This document shows, piece after piece, positions 1-8,738 of a stretch of DNA of 42,881 nucleotides; the first letter of the stretch is position 1; each line of letters starts with the position of its first letter. The DNA is from an uncultured Bacteroidales bacterium (GTDB taxonomy: Bacteria; Bacteroidota; Bacteroidia; Bacteroidales; UBA932): assembly GCA_947179325.1 (NCBI GenBank), contig CAMXAU010000025.1, forward strand, positions 1 through 42,881, written 5' to 3'. A program made the position numbers and the translations under genes. Below the pieces are notes generated by a model, which searched no databases, was not told the DNA's origin, and saw only the letters and a program-made list of their open reading frames with translations.

Positions 1-69
1 TTTTCTTACAACAGATTTTTATCTTTTTTACTGTTTTTTCTTTTTTTGATAACTGATTTTTATAATCAG

Positions 70-77
70 CAAAAGTA
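70..77 (-). promoter_or_regulatory. Leftward promoter for a gene beyond the left edge
   Basis: On the minus strand this reads TACTTTTG, a match to the Bacteroidota -7 element TAnnTTTG, followed by about 65 nt of AT-rich sequence with no ATG before the window ends. The likely target starts to the left of the window. Bases 78-270 hold no gene I can support. Confidence 0.5.
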
Positions 78-270
78 TAAGTTTCCGTATGGATTGCTGC
101 AAATCGGCAGAGGGCGCAAAGACACACGGTAAATTGAGACAAAGGATGTCAGCAGCACCAGGCTTGCCATATCAAGTACACCATTAAAAAAGAGGAGATC
201 AAAAGTCAGAATAAGTCTCTGAGAATTGAAAATCCAGTGACAAGGTATAGTTGACCGCACAAAAAAAATG

Positions 271-306
271 GAAAAGGGGCTTGACTAATTGATTTTAGTC
301 AGCCCC
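271..306 (-). terminator. Intrinsic terminator of the SAH hydrolase gene
   Basis: On the minus strand GGGGCTGACTAA pairs with TTAGTCAAGCCCC (one bulged A) around a short loop and is followed by TTTT and, a few bases later, eight T. It lies about 40 nt after the stop codon of the SAH hydrolase gene. Confidence 0.85.
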
Positions 307-344
307 ATCAGATATTGGTCCGAATCAGCGGAACCCGGTCCTTG

Positions 345-1598
345 TCAGCAGCCAAATAGATATTCGTGCTGCTCTGGTGTCAGGACATCTATTTCAATCC
401 CCCAGTCTGAAAGTTTGCGTCTGGCAACTTCGCTGTCTATCTCTGACGGTATATCAATCACCATATGGCCAGGGGTACGGTCAAGGTCCCCTGAATTCTG
501 CACAAGATATCTTGCACTCAGCGCCTGTATGGCAAATGACATATCCATTATCTCTGCCGGATGGCCATCACCTGCTGCGAGGTTCACAAGACGTCCCTCT
601 GCAAGGATATAGACTTTACGTCCATTTTCAAGCGTGTATCCGACAATGTTCTTCCTTGCCGGCTTCACCTCCACGGCAATTTCTGCAAGTCCGGCAACAT
701 CTACCTCTACATCAAAATGTCCGGCATTGCAGCATATCGCACCGTCTTTCATCTTCTTGAAATCATCGACGGTGATTACAGCATCACATCCGGTCACCGT
801 CACGAAAATATCCCCTTGCGATGCAGCCTGCGACATCTTCATCACAGAGAACCCATCCATGACTGCCTCCATTGCCTTTATCGGGTCTATTTCTGTAACT
901 ATCACCTGTGCACCAAGGCCCTTTGCGCGCATCGCCACACCTTTTCCGCACCATCCATAGCCGGCTACAACAACTGTTTTCCCGGAGACTATCAGGTTGG
1001 TCGTGCGGTTGATTCCGTCCCATACAGACTGGCCTGTCCCATACCTGTTGTCAAACAAGTGCTTGCAGTCTGCATTGTTGACAAGCATCATCGGGAATTT
1101 CAGTTCACCGGCATTATTCATCGCAATCAGCCTGTGTATGCCCGTTGTGGTTTCCTCACATCCTCCGATTACACCGGGGATGAGTTCCGGAAATTCAGAA
1201 TGCATCATGGAGACAAGGTCTCCCCCATCATCGATTATTATGTCAGGACCTATTTCAAGGACTCTCCTTATATGCGCTTCATATTCTTCTGTTGTAGCAC
1301 CATACCATGCGAATACATTAAGCCCTTCATGGGCCAGGGCAGCAGCCACGTCATCCTGGGTGGAAAGAGGGTTGCTTCCCGTCACGTACATCTCCGCTCC
1401 GCCTGCAGCAAGGACTTCACACAGATATGCAGTCTTTGACTCCAGATGTACCGACAATGCGACTTTCAGCCCGGCAAAAGGCTTTGTCTCAGAGAATTCC
1501 TTCTCAAGACCATTGAGTAGAGGCATATGATGCCTTACCCAGTCTATCTTCAGGCGGCCGTCCTGCCAGAGAGCCGCATTTCTTATTTCACTTGCCAT
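345..1598 (-). CDS. ahcY: Adenosylhomocysteinase (S-adenosyl-L-homocysteine hydrolase)
   Basis: Cytosolic NAD-dependent enzyme that splits S-adenosylhomocysteine into adenosine and homocysteine, removing the inhibitory product of methyltransferases. The 417-residue protein has the N-terminal HMPLL substrate-site motif, the TGSNPLSTQDDVAAAL segment, and the NAD-binding glycine motif GYGWCGKG at about residues 213-220. Length and the lack of a C-terminal HYRY tail resemble the shorter archaeal/Thermotoga-type enzymes rather than the longer eukaryotic type. A GTG three bases upstream is in frame, but the ATG at 1598 is preferred. A TATTTTTG promoter lies about 25 nt upstream and a strong terminator follows, so the gene appears monocistronic. 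Confidence 0.95.
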   Translation of the reverse strand: MASEIRNAALWQDGRLKIDWVRHHMPLLNGLEKEFSETKPFAGLKVALSVHLESKTAYLCEVLAAGGAEMYVTGSNPLSTQDDVAAALAHEGLNVFAWYGATTEEYEAHIRRVLEIGPDIIIDDGGDLVSMMHSEFPELIPGVIGGCEETTTGIHRLIAMNNAGELKFPMMLVNNADCKHLFDNRYGTGQSVWDGINRTTNLIVSGKTVVVAGYGWCGKGVAMRAKGLGAQVIVTEIDPIKAMEAVMDGFSVMKMSQAASQGDIFVTVTGCDAVITVDDFKKMKDGAICCNAGHFDVEVDVAGLAEIAVEVKPARKNIVGYTLENGRKVYILAEGRLVNLAAGDGHPAEIMDMSFAIQALSARYLVQNSGDLDRTPGHMVIDIPSEIDSEVARRKLSDWGIEIDVLTPEQHEYLFGC

Positions 1599-1622
1599 CA
1601 CAATATAAGTTTAAATCGGACG

Positions 1623-1630
1623 CAAAAATA
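1623..1630 (-). promoter_or_regulatory. Promoter -7 element for ahcY
   Basis: Minus strand TATTTTTG fits TAnnTTTG and lies about 25 nt before the ahcY start codon, implying a short 5' leader. Confidence 0.6.
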
Positions 1631-1772
1631 ACATTTCTAAGTGAAAGCAGGAAATTTATTGCTTATGCTCCCGGACGGATGGCACAGGAGCGGACTTGCT
1701 TGACAGCAAGGAATGCCTGCGCAGGAATCCCCACAGGCCAAGGGAATCGGGAAGCGAAGCCGTGACAGGCCT

Positions 1773-2357
1773 CTATAATGCCATATATACAGCACAGCAA
1801 GTGAGAAGGACAGAGATGACAATTGCTGTTTCTCTGCGGTAGCGCATTGCGAAAGGCCTTATCATATTACCGGCAAGCAGCCATACAGCATTCGCGGCCG
1901 GTCCGGCAATGAGGAGCAGTGCAGCCACTTCAAACAGGTCAACAAGCCTGTCGGAATAAGGCAGGACATATGAGCTCATGACAGAGATCTCGAAAAGGAT
2001 CATCTTGGCATTTGCAGGAGGGACAAGCAGCCCCGAAAGGAAAGAGCAGCCGACAGGCCTGGAGTCGTCTACCTGCCCCGTCCTGAGAAACGTCCAGGCG
2101 AGATAGAGCAGATATGCCGAGCCGGCATATTTCAGCCAGGTGACATAATCCCCCATCACTTCGCCGAGGAAATGCATGAGCACGGCAACAAGCGAGGCCG
2201 TAAGGATGAATCCGGCAAGGATTCCGCACCACATCCTGAAAGCTTTTCTTCTTCCGAAATGTATTGCGCACGAGAATGCATAAAGGTTGGCAGGACCGGG
2301 CGTATACCCGACCAGGAATATGCTGAGCATCAATGATGGAAGAAGCGATATAGGCAT
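1773..2357 (-). CDS. LysE/RhtB-family amino-acid exporter
   Basis: Inner-membrane exporter of the LysE/RhtB family, which pumps out amino acids or their derivatives; the substrate cannot be told from sequence. About 194 residues with the family's N-terminal signature GYTPGPANLY and about six hydrophobic segments, the usual size. The frame is open further upstream, but the start at 2357 places the PGP motif about 20 residues from the N-terminus, as in family members. A perfect TACCTTTG promoter ends only 7 nt before this ATG, so the mRNA may be nearly leaderless. The 1602-1772 gap downstream has only small hairpins and no clear terminator. It is divergent from uvrB. Confidence 0.85.
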   Translation of the reverse strand: MPISLLPSLMLSIFLVGYTPGPANLYAFSCAIHFGRRKAFRMWCGILAGFILTASLVAVLMHFLGEVMGDYVTWLKYAGSAYLLYLAWTFLRTGQVDDSRPVGCSFLSGLLVPPANAKMILFEISVMSSYVLPYSDRLVDLFEVAALLLIAGPAANAVWLLAGNMIRPFAMRYRRETAIVISVLLTCCAVYMAL

Positions 2358-2364
2358 AACGCGG

Positions 2365-2372
2365 CAAAGGTA
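2365..2372 (-). promoter_or_regulatory. Promoter -7 element for the LysE-family gene
   Basis: Minus strand TACCTTTG is the canonical Bacteroidota element. Only 7 nt separate it from the ATG at 2357. Confidence 0.7.
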
Positions 2373-2395
2373 GGTAAAATATATCATATTATTTC

Positions 2396-2403
2396 TAAAT
2401 TTG
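2396..2403 (+). promoter_or_regulatory. Probable promoter -7 element for uvrB
   Basis: TAAATTTG fits TAnnTTTG and lies back to back with the lysE promoter. It would give uvrB a leader of about 150 nt. Confidence 0.5.
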
Positions 2404-2502
2404 TAGGGCAAAATCCGGGATGGCACACTACATGGATACGGATGCCGGCGCGCTGCGCAATACGCATAGCCGCCGGCCCGGCTTGAGGAAAGTACAATTG
2501 CC

Positions 2503-2562
2503 ATGGAGCGGCTGCAGAAAGACAGCCAGGATGCGGAACAGAAAAAAAGGAGACAGCAATGA
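2503..2562 (+). CDS. Possible 19-codon upstream ORF coupled to uvrB
   Basis: An ATG at 2503 opens a 19-codon frame rich in Gln, Lys and Arg whose TGA overlaps the uvrB ATG (ATGA). Such an overlap can couple translation. It has no clear ribosome-binding site of its own and may be chance. Confidence 0.22.
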   Translation: MERLQKDSQDAEQKKRRQQ

Positions 2563-4787
2563 AATTCAGGATACAGTCAGAATACAGGCCGTCCGGAGAC
2601 CAGCCGGCGGCAATCAAGGGAATATGCGATGCTCTGAACCAGGGAGTCGATGCAGTCACACTGCTCGGTGTTACAGGTTCCGGAAAGACATTCACAATGG
2701 CGAATGTCATAGAGAAGATGCAGCGTCCAGCCCTGATACTTAGCCACAACAAGACTCTCGCCGCACAGCTCTACGGAGAGTTCAAGAGCTTTTTCCCGGA
2801 TAATGCTGTCGAGTATTTCGTCTCATACTACGACTATTATCAGCCGGAGGCATATATCCCGACTACAGACACATATATCGAGAAAGACCTCAGCATAAAC
2901 GATGAGATAGAGAAGCTCAGGCTTAGCGCGGCATCATCCCTGCTGAGCGGCAGGAGGGACGTTGTAGTCATCTCAAGTGTATCATGCCTGTACGGTATCG
3001 GCAACCCTGAGGATTTTCATGCACAGACCGTCACGGTCCGCAAAGGAGAGGAAAGGAGCATGACCAGGCTTCTATACCAGCTTGTAGACGCGCTGTATTC
3101 CAGGACCGAGGCCGACTTCAAGAGAGGTACATTCAGGGTAAGGGGCGACAGCGTGGACATATGCCTCGGAAACGGGGACGATGCCGTCAAGATCGAGTTC
3201 TTCGGGGATGAGGTCGACAGCATCTCTGTCATTGACCCTGCAACAGGGGCGTTCATCTCCAGCCTCGACGAGATTTCAATATATCCGGCCAATAACTTTG
3301 TCACCACCAAGGAGCGCAGCATCAAGGCTATCAGCCAGATACAGGATGACCTTTTCCGCCAGTGCGAATATTTCCACGAAATCGGCAGGCCACTGGAGGC
3401 AAAACGGCTGAAACAGAGGGTTGAGTACGACCTTGAAATGATAAAGGAAATGGGATACTGCCCCGGAATAGAGAACTATTCAAGGTATTTCGACGGGCGC
3501 AAGGAAGGAATGAGGCCATTCTGCCTTCTGGACTATTTCCCGAAAGACTTCATCACGTTCATTGATGAGAGCCATGTCACACTTCCACAGATAAGGGCCA
3601 TGTACGGAGGAGACCATTCCAGGAAGTCCGTACTTGTGGAATACGGATTCAGGCTTCCTGCCGCCGCGGACAACAGGCCGTTGAAGTTCGATGAATTCAA
3701 TGAACTTTCAGGACAGAAGATATATGTCAGCGCAACTCCGGGAGAATATGAACTTGAGCAGTCGGAAGGACTTGTTGTCGAACAGGTAGTAAGGCCAACA
3801 GGCCTTCTTGACCCTCCTATCGAGGTCCGCCCGACCGAAAACCAGGTTGACAACCTTCTCGAAGAGATAAGGGTACGCGCAGAAAAAGACGAGCGTGTCC
3901 TTGTCACGACCCTGACCAAGCGGATGGCCGAGGAACTGGAGAAATATTTCACGCGCATGGGCGTAAGGTGCCGCTATATACATTCCGATGTAGACACAAT
4001 GGAACGCGTTGAGATTATCGAGGATTTCAAGAATGGCATGTTCGATGTCCTTGTCGGGGTCAATCTGCTCAGGGAGGGCCTTGATATACCGACAGTATCC
4101 CTTGTGGCAATCCTTGATGCGGACAAGGAGGGATTCCTGCGTTCAGGAAGGTCTCTGACCCAGACCGCGGGACGTGCGGCAAGGAATGTCAACGGGCTCG
4201 TGATAATGTATGCAGACAGCATCACCAGATCTATGCAGGAAACAATATACGAGACTGACCGCAGACGTTCCAGGCAGATGGAATACAACAAGATGCACAA
4301 CATTACTCCAAAGCAGGTGTCCATCAAGAAGAATTCCCTGGTCGCAGAGCAGGCCGGGAGCTATGACGGGAGAAAAGGCTATGCTGCGGCTGCAGCGGCC
4401 GGATTCGCGACAGCGGACATCAAGGAAAGGAACCCGAGACTTGCTAATACGGTCAACGGGAAAGTCAGTGCACCTAATTCATATGATGACCCGCGATATA
4501 TCCCGGACCCTACAGACCTCGGCAAAGGCAGCGTTACTGTCGGCCTTGGGCACGACTCGCTCAGGGAAAGCAATTCCGCGTATGTAGAAGGCTATATCCA
4601 GGCTGACCTTGCAGCCGTGCTGCAGGATCCTGTCATACGTTCCATGACAAGGCCGCAGGTGGAAAAGGCGGCGGAGCAGGCCAAGAGAAACATGCAAAAG
4701 GCAGCTGCCGACCTCGACTTCCTCGCTGCAGCCAAATACAGGGACGAGATGTGGGCATTGAAAGAATACCTTAAAGTGTGGAAATAA
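2559..4787 (+). CDS. uvrB: Excinuclease ABC subunit B (UvrB)
   Basis: Damage-verification helicase of nucleotide excision repair: it receives DNA from UvrA, clamps the strand with its beta-hairpin and recruits UvrC. The protein has Walker A GVTGSGKT at residues 37-44, the hairpin region [12 protein letters not shown] near residue 90, the DESH motif II near residue 333, the helicase C-terminal motifs (LLREGLDIP, then QTAGRAARN), and a C-terminal UVR domain for UvrC contact at about 700-735. At 742 residues it is longer than the usual ~670. The extra length is a low-complexity Ala/Gly/Asn linker of about 60-70 residues before the UVR domain. AAAGGAG lies ahead of the ATG, a good ribosome-binding site that fixes the start. 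Confidence 0.97.
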   Translation: MKFRIQSEYRPSGDQPAAIKGICDALNQGVDAVTLLGVTGSGKTFTMANVIEKMQRPALILSHNKTLAAQLYGEFKSFFPDNAVEYFVSYYDYYQPEAYIPTTDTYIEKDLSINDEIEKLRLSAASSLLSGRRDVVVISSVSCLYGIGNPEDFHAQTVTVRKGEERSMTRLLYQLVDALYSRTEADFKRGTFRVRGDSVDICLGNGDDAVKIEFFGDEVDSISVIDPATGAFISSLDEISIYPANNFVTTKERSIKAISQIQDDLFRQCEYFHEIGRPLEAKRLKQRVEYDLEMIKEMGYCPGIENYSRYFDGRKEGMRPFCLLDYFPKDFITFIDESHVTLPQIRAMYGGDHSRKSVLVEYGFRLPAAADNRPLKFDEFNELSGQKIYVSATPGEYELEQSEGLVVEQVVRPTGLLDPPIEVRPTENQVDNLLEEIRVRAEKDERVLVTTLTKRMAEELEKYFTRMGVRCRYIHSDVDTMERVEIIEDFKNGMFDVLVGVNLLREGLDIPTVSLVAILDADKEGFLRSGRSLTQTAGRAARNVNGLVIMYADSITRSMQETIYETDRRRSRQMEYNKMHNITPKQVSIKKNSLVAEQAGSYDGRKGYAAAAAAGFATADIKERNPRLANTVNGKVSAPNSYDDPRYIPDPTDLGKGSVTVGLGHDSLRESNSAYVEGYIQADLAAVLQDPVIRSMTRPQVEKAAEQAKRNMQKAAADLDFLAAAKYRDEMWALKEYLKVWK

Positions 4788-4797
4788 ATTAATTTTA

Positions 4798-4805
4798 TAT
4801 CTTTG
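4798..4805 (+). promoter_or_regulatory. Promoter -7 element for relA
   Basis: TATCTTTG fits TAnnTTTG and begins about 10 nt after the uvrB stop, so the downstream gene need not rely on uvrB transcription. It also argues that codons before about 4812 are not translated. Confidence 0.65.
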
Positions 4806-4853
4806 TCAAGCATGGTTGGCACCAGCCGTGGCAAAACTAAAAAAACGGACAAT

Positions 4854-7055
4854 ATGGATCGCATTGATGAACTCTTCCCCAACTACAGTGCGGACGGACA
4901 GGAATTGATCCGCTCCGCATTCTGCATCGCCTCCGATGCCCTGTCCGGCTATACACGCAACAACGGACATCCATTCATTGAGCACCCCATAGCAGTTGCA
5001 CGCATTGCAGCTGACGAGATCGGTCTTCCTGCCGAGTGTATCGCAGCGGTATTCATACATGAGGCAATGCGGCTGAACCCTGGCATGACGTTCATGGATG
5101 TCAGGGAAAACCTGGCGGCAATCCCAGAGGTCAAGCTGAAAGATTTCGGGAAAGACATCTACACCATAGTTGACGGACTGAACAAGATTGCCACAATCAA
5201 GCCGAAGGACACCAGGCTTGAAGCGGAAAACTACAAGAAGCTGATAGTATCATATTCAAGGGATCCACGGGTGACTGTCCTGAAAATCGCGGACAGGCTT
5301 GAAATAATGCGTTCCCTGTCAATGTTCCCGAAACTTTCAAGGGAAAGGAAAATCCTTGAGACACTGATGCTGTACATCCCCCTCGCACACCAGCTCGGCC
5401 TGTACAACATGAAGAGCGAGATGGAGGACATCTATTTCCAGTACGCTGAGCCTGAGCAATACAGGGCCATAACCAACAAGTTGAAAAGCACAGAAAAGGA
5501 CCGCCAGAAACTGATGACACAGTTCATCGGGCCTCTGAAGCAGAAGCTCTCCGATGCCGGGATTGCATATAAGCTGAAAATACGTACAAAGACGGCATAT
5601 TCCATATGGAAAAAGATGCAGAAGCAGAAAGTTCCATTTGAAGGAGTATATGACGTGTTCGCCATAAGGTTCATAATCGACTGCGAGCCGGAAAGGAAGA
5701 CGGAGCACGACCTGTGCTGGAAAGTGTTCTCATACGTCACCGAAGAGTATGAATCCGACACAAAACGCCTGCGGGACTGGCTGTCCAATCCAAAGCCCAA
5801 CGGATATGAATCCCTCCACATAACAGTCAAGAACAAGGAAGGGGCATATCTTGAAGTCCAGATCAGGACTAAGAGAATGGACGAGATGGCCGAGAACGGG
5901 CTTGCCTCACATTGGTCATATAAGGGAATCAAGCATGAGGCATCCCTGGACAAATGGCTTGTATCCGTCCGGTATGCCCTGGAGCATCCGAAAGGAGCTG
6001 CAGGAGACATCGCCGCCGAATATTATGAAGATGACCTTCCGGAACCGCCATCGAAGGAAATATTCGTGTTCACCCCTACCGGTGAACTGAGAAAGCTGCC
6101 CGTGGGTGCGACCCTGCTTGACTTCGCATTCGACATACACACAAATCTTGGAGTAAAGTGCACAGGAGGAAAGGTAAACGGCAAGGCAGTCTCGATAAAG
6201 GAGGTCCTCAAGACAGGAGATGTCATTGAGATAATGAGCGGCAAGAACCAGAAGCCGAATTCCGGGTGGCTGAACATTGCGATAACATCCAAGGCCAGGA
6301 CAAAGATAAAGCAGAAGCTCAGCGAAGCTGAATTCCAGAAGGCGAATGAGGGCAAGGAACTGCTTGAGCGTCGTCTGAAAAACTGGAAAATGGAAATCAG
6401 CGATGAAATCCTGGCCTCATTCCTGAAGAAAAAAGGCTTCAAGACCCTTAACGCATTCTATGCGGCAATCGGTGAAGAGGAACTTGACATAACTGAAATC
6501 AAGAACTTCATAGCCGAACAGGGAAAGACAGCAGACGAGCCTCTGGAGAACAGCAACGAAATCCATAAGGTCTCACATGTGCAAAGCAGCAAAAGCACAG
6601 ATGACATATTCGTAATAGATGCAAAGAACCTGAAGAACCTGGACTATAGGATGGCCAAGTGCTGCAACCCTGTGTTCGGAGACGATGTCTTCGGCTTCGT
6701 GTCCATCAAGGACGGCATCAAGATACACAGGATGTCATGCCCGAATGCCGCAAGGCTGATGGAGATGTACCCGTACAGGATACAGAAAGTCAGATGGAGC
6801 GACACGCCGAGCACATCTACATTCCAGACATCTGTAAGGATAATCGCTGCACTTGAACCGTCTGTCATCAATGAAATAATAGACGTAGTCAATTCGTTCA
6901 AGGCTTCAATCCGTTCATTCAGCTTCAACGAAAACGGAAGGGGCGGGACATATGACATATCAATGAAAATAGCAGTCACCAGCAACATGGAGCTTGATAA
7001 GGTCCTGTCGCAGATACGTGCGCTGAAAAACACGATAAAGGTAAGCAGAGGATAA
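4854..7055 (+). CDS. relA: RelA/SpoT-family (p)ppGpp synthetase with degenerate hydrolase domain
   Basis: Stringent-response enzyme that makes (p)ppGpp from GTP/GDP and ATP on stalled ribosomes. Domains in order: an N-terminal HD-type region (about 1-180), synthetase (KPNGYESLHITV and LEVQIRTKRM motifs, about 200-370), TGS (IFVFTPTGELRKLP, about 400-460), a Cys-containing conserved region (KCCNPV near 600) and a C-terminal ACT domain. The hydrolase pocket is altered: the usual HDxxEDT is HEAMR (His69-Glu70), and the usual DRLHNMRT reads DRLEIMRS. I infer a synthetase-only enzyme, hence RelA rather than bifunctional Rel/SpoT. The ATG at 4854 is chosen because the promoter overlaps the upstream in-frame TTG (4803) and nearly abuts ATG 4812. 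Confidence 0.93.
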   Translation: MDRIDELFPNYSADGQELIRSAFCIASDALSGYTRNNGHPFIEHPIAVARIAADEIGLPAECIAAVFIHEAMRLNPGMTFMDVRENLAAIPEVKLKDFGKDIYTIVDGLNKIATIKPKDTRLEAENYKKLIVSYSRDPRVTVLKIADRLEIMRSLSMFPKLSRERKILETLMLYIPLAHQLGLYNMKSEMEDIYFQYAEPEQYRAITNKLKSTEKDRQKLMTQFIGPLKQKLSDAGIAYKLKIRTKTAYSIWKKMQKQKVPFEGVYDVFAIRFIIDCEPERKTEHDLCWKVFSYVTEEYESDTKRLRDWLSNPKPNGYESLHITVKNKEGAYLEVQIRTKRMDEMAENGLASHWSYKGIKHEASLDKWLVSVRYALEHPKGAAGDIAAEYYEDDLPEPPSKEIFVFTPTGELRKLPVGATLLDFAFDIHTNLGVKCTGGKVNGKAVSIKEVLKTGDVIEIMSGKNQKPNSGWLNIAITSKARTKIKQKLSEAEFQKANEGKELLERRLKNWKMEISDEILASFLKKKGFKTLNAFYAAIGEEELDITEIKNFIAEQGKTADEPLENSNEIHKVSHVQSSKSTDDIFVIDAKNLKNLDYRMAKCCNPVFGDDVFGFVSIKDGIKIHRMSCPNAARLMEMYPYRIQKVRWSDTPSTSTFQTSVRIIAALEPSVINEIIDVVNSFKASIRSFSFNENGRGGTYDISMKIAVTSNMELDKVLSQIRALKNTIKVSRG

Positions 7056-7059
7056 AGAT

Positions 7060-7560
7060 ATGGAGAAGTTTACATTGCCGGCAGGATTTGATGCCGGAGA
7101 ACGCGCAGAGATGGCAAGGAAGAATTTCCTTGACGGATATAACTGCTGCCAGGCAGTTCTGCTGGCATTTACAGATGTACTCGGGATTACCCCGGGGACA
7201 GCAGCGACAGTCGCGTCCGGGTTCGGGGGCGGAATGGGCAGGCTGAGGGAGGTATGCGGAACAGTCTCTGCGCTGACAATCGCATCCGGCTACATCCATC
7301 CGGCCTGTGACCCGTCGATAAAATCAGACAGGACAGCCAACTATGCCATAGTCCAGGAACTGGCAGGAGCATTCAAGGAAGAAAACGGCAGCATCGTATG
7401 CCGCGAGCTTCTTGGCATTTCATCCAAGGCAAAGGAATCACCGGTGCCTTCAGACAGGACAAATGAATATTACAGGAAGCGTCCATGTGCCGAACTCGCC
7501 GGATGCTCCGCAAGAATTCTTGCAGAGAAGCTTATAAGGATGTCACAAGAACAGGCCTGA
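7060..7560 (+). CDS. C_GCAxxG_C_C family protein
   Basis: A 166-residue protein of the C_GCAxxG_C_C family, named for its spaced cysteines. Family hallmarks seen are GYNCCQAV near residue 30, a Gly-rich FGGGMGRLREVCG segment near residue 60, and single cysteines further on. The arrangement suggests metal or redox-cofactor binding, but the biochemical role is not established. It starts 4 nt after the relA stop, so it is probably co-transcribed with relA, and converges on mltG with a 6-nt gap. No signal peptide or membrane segment is seen. Confidence 0.85.
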   Translation: MEKFTLPAGFDAGERAEMARKNFLDGYNCCQAVLLAFTDVLGITPGTAATVASGFGGGMGRLREVCGTVSALTIASGYIHPACDPSIKSDRTANYAIVQELAGAFKEENGSIVCRELLGISSKAKESPVPSDRTNEYYRKRPCAELAGCSARILAEKLIRMSQEQA

Positions 7561-7566
7561 CAGCCC

Positions 7567-8631
7567 CTATGCTGCAGGGCGGGCAGCTGCCTTTGCCTTC
7601 TGGCGCCTTGTGAGTTCACGCTGGAATTCACGTGCATTCTTGAGATGCTCAGAATAGGTGGAGGCAAAACGATGGGTCCCGTCAAAGTCCGGGCTGGCGC
7701 AGAAATATAGATAGCCATGGCTGTCTGGATCCAGGACAGCATCTATGCATGATTTATTTGGGACATTTATTGGAGCCGGGGGAAGCCCTGCATATCTATA
7801 TGTATTATATGGAGAGTCCACTTTCAGATGGACCTTCAGAATCCTGTCAAGAGTATAGTCAAAGCAGAACGCCACAGTCGGGTCGGCCTGGAGCTTCATC
7901 CCCTTATGGAGACGGTTCAGGTAAACGCCCGCAATCTTCGGATATTCAAAGCTCTTAAGCGTCTCGCCATTCACTATTGAGGCCATTATGGACGTCTCCA
8001 TCGGTGTAAGTCCCTGACGTTCCGCCTTCTCAAGACGTTCCTGTGTCCAGAACGCATCATATTCCTTCTTGAAACGTGCAAAGATATCTTCCGGGGAAGA
8101 TGTCCAGTACATCTGGTATGTATCAGGAAGGAAGAGCGCAAAGACATTGTCCGGAGTGAAGCCATACTGGGCAAGGAAAGATTCCGAGCGCAGAAGCGAG
8201 TCGACCTCAAGCGAATCGACCATCATCTGCCTGCTGATAACCTGTGCAATCCTCTCCTTTTTACGCAGAGTGCCTGAAAGCGTAAGGTTCTGCGGAGTCT
8301 GCCATCCGAGACACAGCATCCTCACGACATATATGCTTGACGCATCCTTGTCTATGACATATTTCCCTGGTTTGATCCTTTCCTGGAGATTCTCCTTGCG
8401 GGCACAGCGTTCCAGGCTTCCCCTCCTGACAGCAAGTGCCCCTGCATTGATTGAATCCAGCACCTCACCTGCCGTCATGTCCGGATAGACATACAATGTA
8501 TATTTATGCCTGAAGTTCCCGCTCATATTGTCTGCCCAGTATCTCAGGGCGAAAAAGGCAGCCGCTCCTGCCGCGAGGACAAGCACAGAGGCAACAGCCA
8601 GCATGATTCTTTTTCTACAGCTTCTATTCAT
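7567..8631 (-). CDS. mltG: Endolytic murein transglycosylase MltG (YceG-like)
   Basis: Inner-membrane-anchored lytic transglycosylase that cuts nascent glycan strands and so sets their length. About 354 residues: an N-terminal membrane anchor (about 8-28), a LysM-like region, and the YceG catalytic domain with IAGVYLNRLHKGMKLQADPT and a C-terminal DGTHRF segment. The usual SIVEKET motif reads SIVNGET, so the first Glu is replaced while the second is kept. An in-frame TTG lies two codons upstream, but ATG 8631 is preferred. Its own TAACTTTG promoter lies about 22 nt upstream. Confidence 0.92.
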   Translation of the reverse strand: MNRSCRKRIMLAVASVLVLAAGAAAFFALRYWADNMSGNFRHKYTLYVYPDMTAGEVLDSINAGALAVRRGSLERCARKENLQERIKPGKYVIDKDASSIYVVRMLCLGWQTPQNLTLSGTLRKKERIAQVISRQMMVDSLEVDSLLRSESFLAQYGFTPDNVFALFLPDTYQMYWTSSPEDIFARFKKEYDAFWTQERLEKAERQGLTPMETSIMASIVNGETLKSFEYPKIAGVYLNRLHKGMKLQADPTVAFCFDYTLDRILKVHLKVDSPYNTYRYAGLPPAPINVPNKSCIDAVLDPDSHGYLYFCASPDFDGTHRFASTYSEHLKNAREFQRELTRRQKAKAAARPAA

Positions 8632-8653
8632 CTCCAATGTTTATAAAGGAATG

Positions 8654-8661
8654 CAAAGTTA
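8654..8661 (-). promoter_or_regulatory. Promoter -7 element for mltG
   Basis: Minus strand TAACTTTG fits TAnnTTTG, about 22 nt before the mltG ATG. Confidence 0.65.
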
Positions 8662-8685
8662 GCATTTTTTGCTCCATAATAAGCA

Positions 8686-8717
8686 TAAAAAAGGGCGGCC
8701 GGAAATGGGCCGCCCTT
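8686..8717 (-). terminator. Intrinsic terminator of the phosphoesterase-SusCD-BACON operon
   Basis: On the minus strand AAGGGCGGCC pairs perfectly with GGCCGCCCTT (10 bp) around a 7-nt loop and runs into six T. It lies about 20 nt after the stop codon of the BACON gene and closes the operon. Confidence 0.92.
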
Positions 8718-8738
8718 AATGGAATCAAAATTAGAACA

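Noticed and set aside
66..260. 64-codon minus-strand frame at the left edge
   Set aside because: No recognisable protein; it runs through the leftward promoter and ends in its leader.
561..1439. Long open frame (292 codons) on the plus strand opposite ahcY
   Set aside because: It lies wholly antisense to a clearly conserved enzyme, resembles no protein, and several shorter frames overlap it the same way.
1670..1760. Small palindromes (CCTGCGCAGG; CTTGCT...AGCAAG) between ahcY and the LysE gene
   Set aside because: Stems are short, no T run follows, and no tRNA cloverleaf can be drawn.
7590..7602. GGCAGCTGCC palindrome near the mltG 3' end
   Set aside because: It lies in coding sequence, has no loop or T run, and is explained by the Ala-rich C-terminus.
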